NCBI GenBank assembly: GCA_016937175.1
Contig: JAFGWL010000056.1
Span: forward strand, 186,001-250,000
From: Candidatus Mcinerneyibacteriota bacterium
Lineage (GTDB): Bacteria; Macinerneyibacteriota; Macinerneyibacteria; Macinerneyibacteriales; DSCS01
Direction of reading: 5' to 3'
Length of the DNA stretch: 64,000 bases
Shown here one piece after another: positions 25,132 to 33,594 of this stretch. The stretch's first letter is position 1; every line of letters starts with the position of its first letter. The position numbers were made by a program, and so were the translations under genes. The notes under the pieces are model-generated. The model searched no databases and was not told the origin of the DNA. It saw nothing but the letters and a program-made list of their open reading frames with translations.

Positions 25132-26337
25132 ATGACGATTCTCATCATCGCAGCGGTCATCGGGTTTGTCATGTCCATGGCCATCGGAGCCAATGACGTC
25201 GCGAACTCCATGGCCACCGCTGTAGGCGCTAAAGCCATCACCATCAAACAGGCGGTGATCATAGCCGCCCTGCTGGAATTCACAGGAGCCTTCTTTTTCG
25301 GGAAGATGGTCACAGAGACCATCCGCAAAGGGATCGTAGATCCCTCTCTGATCAAAGAACCCAAGATCATGATCGCCGGAGCCTTCGCTGCCCTGGTCGC
25401 AGCCGCTATCTGGGTCTTTGTCTCCACCTTCTTCGCCCTTCCCATATCCACGACCCATTCCATTGTAGGGGGAATGGCCGGTTTTGGAATCGTGGCCGTG
25501 GGATGGCATGCCATCAATTGGGGAAAGATGCTTTTTATCGTCTCCAGCTGGTTTCTCTCCCCTCTTCTCGGAGGGATCCTGGCCTATCTTGTCTTCCGGT
25601 TTATCTCCTGGGCCATCCTTCACCGGGAGTTTCCCCTGAATGCCGCGAAAAAAGTCGGCCCCTTCCTCATCGGGATCACCGTCTTTATTGTCATGCTGAT
25701 GTTTTTCTCCAAGGCCCTTCATATGGATATCAACAGCAAACCCCTTCTCTGGTCCTCCCTTTTCGGCCTTGCCGCAACCGCTGTCAGCTTTTTTGTCCTG
25801 AAACGTGTAAAACCCAGAAACGATGAGTACCAAGCTGTCGAAGGGATCTTCCGCAGGATGCAGGTAGTGACCTCCTGCTATGTCTCTCTCTCCCATGGAG
25901 CTAACGATGTGGCCAACGCTATCGGGCCCCTGGCAGCCATCTATGCCGTGGTGACCACCGGGGTCGTAGGAGCCCAGGCAGGGATCCCCAAATATCTCCT
26001 CGGGCTGGGCGGACTGGGAATCGCCCTTGGTGTCGCTGTCCTGGGATATCGGGTCATGCAGACGGTGGGAGATAATATCACAGAACTCAATAATACCCGG
26101 GGATTCTCCATTGATTTTTCTACAGCTACCACCGTTTTCCTGGCCTCTGTCTTCGGGCTCCCGGTCTCTTCAAGCCACACCGTTGTAGGCTCCATCGTGG
26201 GGGTAGGCATGGCCCGGGGGCTGGAAGCAATCAACCTGGATATTATCAAAAAGATCGCTCTCTCCTGGCTCCTGACAGTACCTCTGGCAGCAGGGACGGC
26301 AGCGCTTCTGTTCAAACTCTTTATCGGGTGGTTTTAG
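25132..26337 (+). CDS. pit: inorganic phosphate transporter, PiT family
   Basis: 401 residues with about ten membrane helices. The duplicated PiT signature is present: GANDVANSMATAVG near the start and GANDVANAIGPLAAI near residue 255. The matching GAKAITIKQA and LPVSSSHTVVGSIVG segments are also present. PiT proteins move metal-phosphate with protons or sodium. It forms an operon with the DUF47 gene, and GGAGATGAT precedes the ATG. The stop is three bases from the trmB GTG, so trmB may be co-transcribed. Confidence 0.94.
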   Translation: MTILIIAAVIGFVMSMAIGANDVANSMATAVGAKAITIKQAVIIAALLEFTGAFFFGKMVTETIRKGIVDPSLIKEPKIMIAGAFAALVAAAIWVFVSTFFALPISTTHSIVGGMAGFGIVAVGWHAINWGKMLFIVSSWFLSPLLGGILAYLVFRFISWAILHREFPLNAAKKVGPFLIGITVFIVMLMFFSKALHMDINSKPLLWSSLFGLAATAVSFFVLKRVKPRNDEYQAVEGIFRRMQVVTSCYVSLSHGANDVANAIGPLAAIYAVVTTGVVGAQAGIPKYLLGLGGLGIALGVAVLGYRVMQTVGDNITELNNTRGFSIDFSTATTVFLASVFGLPVSSSHTVVGSIVGVGMARGLEAINLDIIKKIALSWLLTVPLAAGTAALLFKLFIGWF

Positions 26338-26340
26338 ATT

Positions 26341-27000
26341 GTGAGAAGCCGTCTGCGGACCATCAAACTCCCCCCTGAACTGTGGGGCCGGTATGTCCTG
26401 CCCTTGGGAGAAGAGAAGATGTCTGATGAGCTGAGCTCCTATATCGGGGAAAAAGGCCTTGTCATCGAATGCTGCTGCGGCAAAGGGGAATTCCTGGTTG
26501 AAGAGGCCCTTAAATATCCCGACAAGCATTTTCTCGGAATCGATTATGCCTATCCTGTGGTCCAGAGAGCGGTAAAAAGGGCTCACCAACATGGGCTGGA
26601 TAATATCCGCTTTCTTCATGCGACCATGGAGAAGGCTTTCTCCCTTATCCCGCGCACCGGACAGCTTGAACGCATCTATATCAATTTTTCCGATCCCTGG
26701 CCCAAAAAACGGCATTGGAAAAGACGAGTTGTTCAACAGGAGACTCTGCGCCTTATCCACAATGTCATGGAGGAAGAGACTGTTCTCTACATCGTTACGG
26801 ATCATCCCGGTTACAAGGAGTGGATCAGGGACCAGCTCGATCAGGCCTCCTCCCTTCTCAGACCCGTGGAAGAGGAGTGGGCTGTCGAAAACCTGGATGA
26901 GTTTCATGAATCGGATTATATGATGAAAGGATTGGCGAGGGGGTATACCATCACCTTTTTTCTTGCCCGCCGGGCAGATACTCCCCGCCGCAATAATTGA
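26341..27000 (+). CDS. trmB: tRNA (guanine-N7)-methyltransferase
   Basis: 219 residues. It methylates G46 of tRNA with S-adenosylmethionine. The signature FSDPWPKKRHWKRR is diagnostic, FLGIDYAYPVVQRAVKRA forms the second SAM-contact region, and the glycine motif is CGKGEF. The segment before it reads ECCCGKGEF where most homologues have EIGxGxG, giving three cysteines in a row. The start is a GTG immediately after the pit stop, with only a weak ribosome binding site, suggesting coupled translation. Confidence 0.93.
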   Translation: MRSRLRTIKLPPELWGRYVLPLGEEKMSDELSSYIGEKGLVIECCCGKGEFLVEEALKYPDKHFLGIDYAYPVVQRAVKRAHQHGLDNIRFLHATMEKAFSLIPRTGQLERIYINFSDPWPKKRHWKRRVVQQETLRLIHNVMEEETVLYIVTDHPGYKEWIRDQLDQASSLLRPVEEEWAVENLDEFHESDYMMKGLARGYTITFFLARRADTPRRNN

Positions 27001-27011
27001 AGGAGGTCTTT

Positions 27012-27323
27012 ATGGAATTCAAAGATGTCACTGTCATCGCAAAAGCCAATATCTACGACCACGGAAAAGTCACCAGCCGGACCCTTCTCTTCCCCGACGG
27101 GACGAAGAAGACTCTGGGCATCATGATGCCTGGCCGCTACCATTTTAACACCTCTTCATCGGAGCTCATGGAGATCCTGGGCGGCACAGCCCGTGTTCTT
27201 GTCAAAGGAGAGAAAGACTGGACATCGGTCAGTGAGGGAAAATCCTTCTCCGTACCCGCAGATTCCCACTTCGATATCGAAGTCGTTGAACTTCTGGATT
27301 ACTGCTGTTCCTATAACGTCTGA
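27012..27323 (+). CDS. ppnP: pyrimidine/purine nucleoside phosphorylase (DUF1255)
   Basis: 103 residues of the small cupin family PpnP (YaiE). VTVIAKANIYDHGKVTSRTL, TLGIMMPGRYHF, EILGGTARV and FSVPADSHFDIEV are the conserved strands, ending in DYCCSY. E. coli PpnP phosphorolyses several nucleosides to a free base and ribose 1-phosphate. AAGGAGG precedes the ATG; an overlapping TTG start at 26997 is less likely. A strong hairpin follows the stop. Confidence 0.94.
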   Translation: MEFKDVTVIAKANIYDHGKVTSRTLLFPDGTKKTLGIMMPGRYHFNTSSSELMEILGGTARVLVKGEKDWTSVSEGKSFSVPADSHFDIEVVELLDYCCSYNV

Positions 27324-27333
27324 GAGTGTAAGA

Positions 27334-27356
27334 GAGCGGGGCCTTCAGCCCCGCTC
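27334..27356. terminator. convergent hairpin terminator
   Basis: GAGCGGGGC-CTTCA-GCCCCGCTC is a perfect nine-pair stem between the ppnP stop and the stop of the opposite barrel gene. No long U-tract follows, so it may act in both directions or mainly protect the mRNA ends. Confidence 0.7.
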
Positions 27357-27359
27357 AGA

Positions 27360-28061
27360 TCATTGAGGCCTGAATCTCACAAGGGCGGAAAAGCGTACAT
27401 ACTGATCGTCGTAGACTTTTGTCCCATCCTCATATCCCAGGGTGGAATCGTAATAACCGCTTAACTCCAGGATGAAGGTATCGCTCAGTTCCCAGCCGAT
27501 CCCTCCTCCAAACTCCCAGTAATCCTGATGGATCAGGTCATTCTCCTTGTCTGAAGCACGGATATACTCCCCCGAAGCTATGAGATAAGAGGTATAGCTC
27601 ACAGGAAGCTTTGCCTTTATCCCTACGGGGAAAAGATTTGTCCCGGTCGAAGCAGCAAAACCTGCATTGAAAGAAAAAAGGGCCTGGTCATAGTCAAGAG
27701 TCCCCAGCAGGTCGAGACGATAGTAGTCCGCTTTGTTCTCACAGAAATAGTAGCCGCCCTGAAGAGCCAGAAGGGTCTGATAAAGGAGGACTTTCCCACC
27801 CATATGCCACTCATCCATCTTCCACCCCTGATCGGCAAACTCGTAAGCATCGACCCCTATCCGGGCCTGAAAAAACGAGGACGGGGCATAGTAAAGAGAG
27901 GCTCCGACCATATTCATATCGGAATCCTCATTCATGATGATCCCGATGGAAGCTTCCGCTCCCGTAAAAATTGAAGTATCTCTCACTGAGAAATCAAATC
28001 CCCGGACAGAAGCGACAAACGCAACCACAATTAGAAGGGTCATCCCGATCTTTTTCTTCAT
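27360..28061 (-). CDS. putative outer-membrane beta-barrel protein
   Basis: 233 residues with a cleavable signal peptide (MKKKIGM start, cleavage probably after ASVRG, residue 21). The rest is alternating, aromatic-rich beta strands such as GASLYYAPSSFFQARIGVDA and FILELSGYYDS, with Tyr/Gly turns, ending in ALVRFRPQ. This is how small eight- to twelve-strand barrels look; the last residue is not aromatic, so the BAM signal is weak. No family is recognised. The ATG at 28061 (AAAGGAG upstream) is chosen over an upstream frame start at 28121, which lies in the promoter. Confidence 0.75.
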   Translation of the reverse strand: MKKKIGMTLLIVVAFVASVRGFDFSVRDTSIFTGAEASIGIIMNEDSDMNMVGASLYYAPSSFFQARIGVDAYEFADQGWKMDEWHMGGKVLLYQTLLALQGGYYFCENKADYYRLDLLGTLDYDQALFSFNAGFAASTGTNLFPVGIKAKLPVSYTSYLIASGEYIRASDKENDLIHQDYWEFGGGIGWELSDTFILELSGYYDSTLGYEDGTKVYDDQYVRFSALVRFRPQ

Positions 28062-28092
28062 AGAACTCAACTCCTTTATTTTCTGATAATCA

Positions 28093-28121
28093 ATTTTAAT
28101 GGAATCAAAGGTGTTTGACAA
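28093..28121 (-). promoter_or_regulatory. promoter of the barrel protein gene
   Basis: TTGTCA (28116-28121), 17-base spacer, TAAAAT (28093-28098) on the minus strand, about 30 bases before the ATG. Confidence 0.68.
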
Positions 28122-28147
28122 TAAAAAAGCAAAACCAGCCGTCGTTA

Positions 28148-28175
28148 TTGCAAAGGGGAGGAGAAGCCCTATAAT
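28148..28175 (+). promoter_or_regulatory. promoter of the first nitroreductase gene
   Basis: TTGCAA at 28148-28153, 16-base spacer, exact TATAAT at 28170-28175, followed by GGGAAGG before the ATG at 28199. Confidence 0.7.
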
Positions 28176-28198
28176 AGGGAAAAAGGGAAGGATAACAT

Positions 28199-28984
28199 AT
28201 GCGAAACGAAACAGTCAATCTTATGCTCAACCGAAAATCCATTCGCTCCTTTACAGAGCGCCAGCCGTCAGAAGTGGAGGTCGAAGTCCTCCTGGAAGCC
28301 GCCCGGCAGGCTCCCTTCGCTTATCAGGCCTATTCCATCCTCCTCCGGCGGGATAGATCGAAAAACCCCTTCCATGCTCCTCTCACCTTTATTTTTTGCG
28401 CCGATCTCTATAAGATCGAACGCATGATGGAAATAAGGGGTTGGAAAAGATCCATGAATGATATTTTTACCCTTCTCCTTGCTTTCCAGGATGCCGCTTA
28501 TGCAGCCCAGAATATGGTCATCGCTGCAGAAAGCCTCAAAATGGGAAGCTGCTATATCGGGGGCGCGCCGTTGGCAGCTCCGTCTCTGCGAAAAGAGTTC
28601 GATCTTCCGCCGCTGGTCTTTCCCCTGGTGGGACTTGCTGTAGGTTACCCCGGCGAAAACCCTCCGGTGCGTCCACGCTTCCCCCGCTCTTTTACCGTGA
28701 TCGAAGGGAAATATCCACGCTGGAGTGAAGAAGAGGTCTCTGCTGCCATGGAGGTCATGGATCAGGGATATCTTGACCAGGACTACTACCGTCAGGCGGG
28801 TTTTATGATCCCTTTAAAAGAGGGGATGGAAGAAAAGTATTCCTTTGACAACTATTCCTGGACGGAACATATCTCCCGTAAACTGGGGTTGTGGGAATCG
28901 TCTCCCGAGCGGATTGAAAAGCTCTTCAGGGAAAACGGCTTTTTGGGCGATGAGAAGGATCAGAAGACAGAGAGCCCGCTGTAG
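28199..28984 (+). CDS. nitroreductase family protein (NfsA/FRP-like)
   Basis: 261 residues. The FMN-binding start NRKSIRSFTERQPS and the middle AQNMVIAAESLKMGSCYIGG followed by LVGLAVGYP mark the NfsA-type group. The extended C-terminus (DQDYYRQAGF to SRKLGLW) is typical of oxygen-insensitive NAD(P)H-flavin reductases, which reduce nitroaromatics, quinones or flavins; the physiological substrate is unknown. The 3' end overlaps the convergent glutaminase gene by 25 bases. Confidence 0.9.
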   Translation: MRNETVNLMLNRKSIRSFTERQPSEVEVEVLLEAARQAPFAYQAYSILLRRDRSKNPFHAPLTFIFCADLYKIERMMEIRGWKRSMNDIFTLLLAFQDAAYAAQNMVIAAESLKMGSCYIGGAPLAAPSLRKEFDLPPLVFPLVGLAVGYPGENPPVRPRFPRSFTVIEGKYPRWSEEEVSAAMEVMDQGYLDQDYYRQAGFMIPLKEGMEEKYSFDNYSWTEHISRKLGLWESSPERIEKLFRENGFLGDEKDQKTESPL

Positions 28985-29874
28985 GTCGTGAAAAGGTCCA
29001 GGGCTTCTATTCCCCGGAGAGAATTGCCGCAGGCATTCAGCTCCGGGCCCCAGAGAGCCAGGGAAAAATGTCCCGGAAGGATGGAGACGATCCCCCCTCC
29101 GACTCCGCTTTTTGAAGGCAGCCCCACACGGTATGCGAATTCTCCTGATTCATTGTAGAGTCCGGAGGTCATCATGAGCGAATTGAGCCGCTTGGTCAGA
29201 GAGGAGGTCAGGACTTGTTCCCCCGTCACGGGATGACGCCCTCCGTCAGCGAGAAAAAGGAATGCCCGGGCCAGGCTGATACAATCCATTGTTATGGCAC
29301 AATGGCTGAAGTAGAGTTTCAGCACATCGTCAACTCCATGGCGGATATTTCCAAAACTCTTCATAAAATGAGCCAGAGCGGCGTTTCGGTCTCCCTTCTC
29401 CTCCTCAGACAACGCGACCTCTTCGTCAGAAATGATGGAGTCGGAGCCGGCCAGCTCTCTGATAAAGCCGAGGATCTCCTCTAAAGGCCGGGGTAAATGG
29501 TCAAGGAGGATATCCGTGATCACCAGCGCCCCTCCGTTGATAAAGGGATTCCTGGGAACCCCCTGTTCGACTTCCAGCTGGGCAAGAGAGTTGAAAGGAT
29601 GTCCCGAAGGCTCCTTCCCCACACGTTTCCAGACTTGATCCCCTTCCTGCTTGAGAGCCAGAGCCAGGGTAAAGACTTTCGAAATACTCTGAATGGAAAA
29701 GGGCTTATCCACATCACCCGTGGTATAAAGACTGCCGTCCACTGTGGCCAGGGCTATCCCGAACCGCCCGGGATCCACCCTCCCCAGGGCGGGAATATAA
29801 TCAGCTACCTTTCCCTTCCCCCGGAAAGCCTCTGTCTCATGACAGACCCGCTCCAACAGACCCTGATAATCCAT
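28960..29874 (-). CDS. glsA: glutaminase
   Basis: 304 residues, normal for the serine-dependent beta-lactamase-like glutaminases. The catalytic SISK motif (Ser 63, Lys 66) lies in FSIQSISKVFTLAL, Asn 113 in FINGGALVITD, and the tyrosine in SGLYNESGEFAYRVGLPSKSGVGGG is near 236. It hydrolyses glutamine to glutamate and ammonia in the cytosol. It follows the acetyltransferase gene closely (six bases) on the minus strand and converges with the nitroreductase. Confidence 0.95.
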   Translation of the reverse strand: MDYQGLLERVCHETEAFRGKGKVADYIPALGRVDPGRFGIALATVDGSLYTTGDVDKPFSIQSISKVFTLALALKQEGDQVWKRVGKEPSGHPFNSLAQLEVEQGVPRNPFINGGALVITDILLDHLPRPLEEILGFIRELAGSDSIISDEEVALSEEEKGDRNAALAHFMKSFGNIRHGVDDVLKLYFSHCAITMDCISLARAFLFLADGGRHPVTGEQVLTSSLTKRLNSLMMTSGLYNESGEFAYRVGLPSKSGVGGGIVSILPGHFSLALWGPELNACGNSLRGIEALDLFTTYSGLSVF

Positions 29875-29880
29875 TCACAC

Positions 29881-30693
29881 CTACCCGCTGTATCCTGTGC
29901 CCCTGTTAAAGATCATCTCGCTCTTCCGCTCTCCGGCCAGGGCTCCTGCTTTCATCAGAGGGCTTCTGAGCACTTCCTTGAACCCCCGTCTTTCAGCATA
30001 GGCCAAGGCTTTCTCATTCTCCTCGGGGATAATGGCAAAGGCCTCTTTCTGGGCCCACATGGCTTCTAAAAGGAGTTCTCCCGCTTCAGCGTGGAGGGCT
30101 CCTATAGCCCCCGTCCCCAGGGCGGGAAGATAATATCCGGTGGCTCTTCCTTTCCTGTCATGGGTGATGCAGGCCCCCTCCATATACCGGGAAAGAAACT
30201 GTTGGCGCGTTTCTCCGGTGATGTAAGCATCCATCTCTCTGATATGATCATGATCCTCGGGGCCGGCCTTCTTTACCTCCGGCGGGATCTTAAAGTCCCC
30301 TTTGTCGGCGGATAAAAAAATATAATAACCGTTTACCCGAAAACCAAGGCGCTCATAGACCGGCTGTCCCATGGGAGTTGCAAAGAGACAAAACTGCTGA
30401 CATCCCTGTCCGGCCAGAATGTCCATGCATTTCTTTGTCAGAGCTGTCCCGATACCCCGGTTACGAGAACTTTCCAGGACAGCTATATTTCCGAGCCAAC
30501 CGCTTTCCCCGAAACAGAATGTGTTGGCATACCCCACAGGCTTCCCGTCAGATAGGGCGATAACAGCTTTGAAATAGCCGCTTTTGAAATGGAGGCTGAA
30601 AAGACTCTCCAGAGAGACCTGCCAGTTTTCCGGAAGAATCGGCTGGACATCTTTAATGCGGGGCTCCTGCAACACATCCAGTAAATAATTCAT
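29881..30693 (-). CDS. GNAT family N-acetyltransferase, two-domain
   Basis: 270 residues. The N-terminal GNAT domain shows the acetyl-CoA loop SRNRGIGTALTKKCMDIL (near 74-91) and GQPVYERLGFRVNGYY. A second, more degenerate GNAT-like half (about 140-270) contains GRATGYYLPALGTGAIGAL and EKALAYAERRGFKEV. Tandem GNAT proteins of this kind acetylate small amines; the substrate is unknown. GAGGAGGG lies before the ATG. It is probably in an operon with glsA. Confidence 0.88.
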   Translation of the reverse strand: MNYLLDVLQEPRIKDVQPILPENWQVSLESLFSLHFKSGYFKAVIALSDGKPVGYANTFCFGESGWLGNIAVLESSRNRGIGTALTKKCMDILAGQGCQQFCLFATPMGQPVYERLGFRVNGYYIFLSADKGDFKIPPEVKKAGPEDHDHIREMDAYITGETRQQFLSRYMEGACITHDRKGRATGYYLPALGTGAIGALHAEAGELLLEAMWAQKEAFAIIPEENEKALAYAERRGFKEVLRSPLMKAGALAGERKSEMIFNRGTGYSG

Positions 30694-30705
30694 TTTCCCT
30701 CCTCC

Positions 30706-31080
30706 TCACGGCCGAAAAGCAAAATAGACAGCCAGAATCAGGCACAGAAAGGCCAAGGCATGATTCATCCTAAGCCCTCCCGTCTTGAAAAGAAAAGAGG
30801 CGATGACCATGAATACGGTCAGAGAGACAGCCTCCTGAAGCACCTTCAACTGAACCAGGCTAAAGGGCCCTCCGTTTTCAGAAAAACCGATCCTGTTAGC
30901 CGGAACTTGAAAAGAGTATTCGAACAGAGCGACACTCCAGCTCAGGACGATGACCGCCGTCAAACTGAGCTCAGAAAAGAAACGGATGCTTTTCAGCCTT
31001 AAATGACCATACCACGCCAATGTCATAAAGACATTGGAGACTGTGAGAAGAAGAAGGGTTGTAAGTGCTTTCTGTACCAT
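30706..31080 (-). CDS. DMT-family small membrane protein (DUF486)
   Basis: 124 residues with four hydrophobic helices. TLLLLTVSNVFMTLAWYGHL and the QLKVLQEAVSLTVFMVIASF segment are hallmarks of DUF486, small drug/metabolite-transporter-like proteins with no known substrate. The ATG at 31080 aligns with the usual family start and is preferred to a TTG at 31113, which lies in the promoter. The acetyltransferase gene starts 12 bases downstream. Confidence 0.88.
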   Translation of the reverse strand: MVQKALTTLLLLTVSNVFMTLAWYGHLRLKSIRFFSELSLTAVIVLSWSVALFEYSFQVPANRIGFSENGGPFSLVQLKVLQEAVSLTVFMVIASFLFKTGGLRMNHALAFLCLILAVYFAFRP

Positions 31081-31092
31081 ATTATCTGCCAG

Positions 31093-31120
31093 AGCATAGC
31101 CTAAAGGAATCAAAAAGCAA
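31093..31120 (-). promoter_or_regulatory. promoter of the DUF486-GNAT-glsA operon
   Basis: TTGCTT (31115-31120), 16-base spacer, TATGCT (31093-31098) on the minus strand. Confidence 0.5.
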
Positions 31121-31133
31121 GAAAATTTGTCAT

Positions 31134-32495
31134 TTATATCAAAGGGAAAGAGCGGTACCGCTGCAGGGTTTCCAGCCTCTCTTTTCTGTGATCTACCAGA
31201 GGAGGAGGGTATCCCTTTTTGTCAGAGAGAGGGTCATGAAGGAACCCGGCGGAGACACCGTTCAATTCGGGGATCCATTTCCTGATATAATCGCCCCGGG
31301 GGTCGAATCTTTTTTGCTGGAGCCAGGGGTTCATGATCCTGAAGTAAGGGGCCGCGTCACACCCGGTAGAGGCCGCCCATTGCCAATTCCCGTTATTGAC
31401 GCAGGGGTCGTAATCTGTCAGCTGTGCGGCAAAAGCGAGTTCCCCTTCTTTCCAATGAATATGAAGGTCTTTAATAAGAAACGAAGCAGCAACCATACGG
31501 ACACGGTTATGCATATGACCTGTCTCATCGAGTTCGCGCATTCCGGCATCCACAAGGGGAAAGCCCGTCTCGCCGCGGCGCCACTTTTCAAAATTCTCTC
31601 CCGGCTCCTCCCAGGGGATATCTTCGTATCGCTTCTGAAAACTACCCTGAAAGACATGGGGAAAATGAAAAGCAATATGGGTAAAGAAATCGCGCCACAG
31701 GAGTTCAGATAAAAACGTCTCTGCCTCCCCGAACTCTTTCAGAGCCCTGTGCCACACCTCACGCACCGACAACGTCCCGAACTTAAGGTGAGGGGAGAGA
31801 CGGGATGTGGCGTCCTGAGCTGGAAAATCCCGTGAGGTCTTATAATCATCCCGGTTCAGAAAGGCTTTGAATCTCTCCAGTCCCCTCCGACGGCCCCCTT
31901 CTTTAAGGGAGCTTCCTCCCAGTTCGCGCAGATGGGGCAGCGAAAGGTTTTCGGGAAAAGAGCGGGTTGAAAATGTCCCGCGGGTAAGTTTTTCCGGAGA
32001 AGGGATGTCCATCTGAAAAGCCCTCTTTTTAAAAGGTGTAAAGACCCGGTAGGGCTCCCCGGAATGGGTCAGGAGTCCCTCCGGCGGGAAAAGGAGGCTC
32101 TGATGGATCAAATGGATCTCCGCCTGATGCTTCCGGCAGACTTCTGTCAGATTCTTTTCCCTTTCCCGTGCGAAGGGAGTATAGTCTTTCTGGCAGAAGA
32201 GGGCTTTGACCCCGTACTCCCTCAGAAGTCGGGAAAGGGTCTCTTCAGAACGCCCCCGGATGATGTTAAGGACCCCTCCTTTACCGGTGATGGCACGGGA
32301 GAGGTCTTCCAGCGATTCCAGCATGAATGAGAAGGCCCGGTTGCTGAAATATCTGTTCTCTTCCCCCTGGCGGGGATCCAGGATAAAAAGGGGAATGACT
32401 TCGCGGCACAAGCTCAACGCTTCATTCAAGGCCGGATTGTCTTCCACCCTCAGATCACGGGTAAAGAGGTATATTCCTTTTGATATCTTTTCCAT
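31134..32495 (-). CDS. phr: deoxyribodipyrimidine photolyase / cryptochrome family
   Basis: 453 residues. The N-terminal Rossmann-like domain begins LFTRDLRVEDNPAL, and the FAD domain carries LLWRDFFTHIAFHFP, TGFPLVDAGMRELDETGHMHNRVRM and the signature WQWAASTGCDAAPYFRIMNPW near 370-390. It uses blue light to reverse cyclobutane pyrimidine dimers (class I photolyase), and the tryptophan-rich core supports repair rather than signalling. The ATG has no ribosome binding site and lies six bases after TATGCT, so the mRNA may be leaderless. Confidence 0.93.
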   Translation of the reverse strand: MEKISKGIYLFTRDLRVEDNPALNEALSLCREVIPLFILDPRQGEENRYFSNRAFSFMLESLEDLSRAITGKGGVLNIIRGRSEETLSRLLREYGVKALFCQKDYTPFAREREKNLTEVCRKHQAEIHLIHQSLLFPPEGLLTHSGEPYRVFTPFKKRAFQMDIPSPEKLTRGTFSTRSFPENLSLPHLRELGGSSLKEGGRRRGLERFKAFLNRDDYKTSRDFPAQDATSRLSPHLKFGTLSVREVWHRALKEFGEAETFLSELLWRDFFTHIAFHFPHVFQGSFQKRYEDIPWEEPGENFEKWRRGETGFPLVDAGMRELDETGHMHNRVRMVAASFLIKDLHIHWKEGELAFAAQLTDYDPCVNNGNWQWAASTGCDAAPYFRIMNPWLQQKRFDPRGDYIRKWIPELNGVSAGFLHDPLSDKKGYPPPLVDHRKERLETLQRYRSFPLI

Positions 32496-32501
32496 GGGAT
32501 A

Positions 32502-32507
32502 AGCATA
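32502..32507 (-). promoter_or_regulatory. possible -10 box of a leaderless photolyase transcript
   Basis: TATGCT on the minus strand ends exactly six bases before the photolyase ATG (32495). The -35 region (TTTCCC at 17 bases) is poor, so this call rests on spacing and the lack of a ribosome binding site. Confidence 0.4.
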
Positions 32508-32593
32508 ACCTATTTTTGACTGAGGGGAAAGGTTGTAAACAATTCAGCTTTATGGTGTGTCTCATAAAAAAGAACTTTTTGAAAGGAGTCGAT

Positions 32594-33586
32594 ATGTCCC
32601 GATTATTCTCTTTTCTGGCTCTCCTGGGCCTCATGGTTTCACCGGCATCCGCCTCTCAGTCCATCGACGCCCCTCTTCCTTCTCCGGAAAAGGCCCGTCT
32701 TCTTCTTCCGGGTATTCTGAGCACCGGGTTGTTCGAACGCGACTTTACCCTCTCCCCTGAAGGAGACGAGATCTATTTTACTGTGATGGGACGTTCTTTT
32801 TCCGTTATCCTGGTCACAAACAAGGTAAAAGGAAAATGGAGCACCCCCCGGCCGGCCTCCTTTTCGGGCAAAAAAGAGTTTTTTGATGCCGAACCATGTC
32901 TCTCTCCGGGCGGAAAGAAGATCTACTTTCTCTCCACTCGCCCTTTGCCGGGAGACCCTCCTCATCCCGGATGGGGTTACGAGAATATCTGGATGGCCCA
33001 TCGGACATCGGAAGGATGGAGTGACCCTGTCCCCCTGGGCCCGTCTGTGAATGACGGACGCAATGTCTTCTACCCGACGTTCACCGGCGAAGGCACCCTT
33101 TATTATACGGCATCTCCCCGCGGCGGAGAAAGAAAATCGGATCTTTTCAGGGCTTTCCCCGAAAAAGATGGATTCTCCGCAGGAGAGAAGCTCCCTGAGC
33201 CTCTGAATACATTTCCCCTTCAATTCAACAGTGCTGTCGATCCTCAAGGAGAATATCTTCTTTTTCTGGCTGCCGGAAGTGAAGCGAATCAAAATGCTTC
33301 GGATATCTGGGTCTCTTTCCTTTCGGAGGATGACCGGTGGAGCAAGCCTCTTAACCTTGGGAGCGCTGTCAATTTCCCCGGCGGCAACGCTCAGTCGGTC
33401 TCCATCACCCCGGACGGCCGTTTTATCGTCTTTGCCATGACCTACGTAAATCCGGATCTTCTTCCGCCGGAGATCACTTATGAGTCTTTGCAAAAATCCA
33501 TGACTTCCCCACAGAACGGCCTCTCGGATCTCTACTGGATCGATGCCGGCCTTCTGAAAGGATTGAAAGCAAAAGCAGAGTGGTGA
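32594..33586 (+). CDS. exported TolB-like beta-propeller (PD40) protein
   Basis: 330 residues. The signal peptide MSRLFSFLALLGLMVSPASA is followed by a series of WD40-like PD40 repeats: FTLSPEGDEIYFTV, PCLSPGGKKIYFLSTRP, PTFTGEGTLYYTASPRGG and SVSITPDGRFIVFAMTY. Such propellers occur in TolB and in OmpA-linked proteins, and bind other envelope proteins or sugars. No other domain is attached. GAAAGGAG lies before the ATG at 32594; a longer frame from 32480 has no support. It is divergent from phr. Confidence 0.88.
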   Translation: MSRLFSFLALLGLMVSPASASQSIDAPLPSPEKARLLLPGILSTGLFERDFTLSPEGDEIYFTVMGRSFSVILVTNKVKGKWSTPRPASFSGKKEFFDAEPCLSPGGKKIYFLSTRPLPGDPPHPGWGYENIWMAHRTSEGWSDPVPLGPSVNDGRNVFYPTFTGEGTLYYTASPRGGERKSDLFRAFPEKDGFSAGEKLPEPLNTFPLQFNSAVDPQGEYLLFLAAGSEANQNASDIWVSFLSEDDRWSKPLNLGSAVNFPGGNAQSVSITPDGRFIVFAMTYVNPDLLPPEITYESLQKSMTSPQNGLSDLYWIDAGLLKGLKAKAEW

Positions 33587-33594
33587 TAAGGGCC

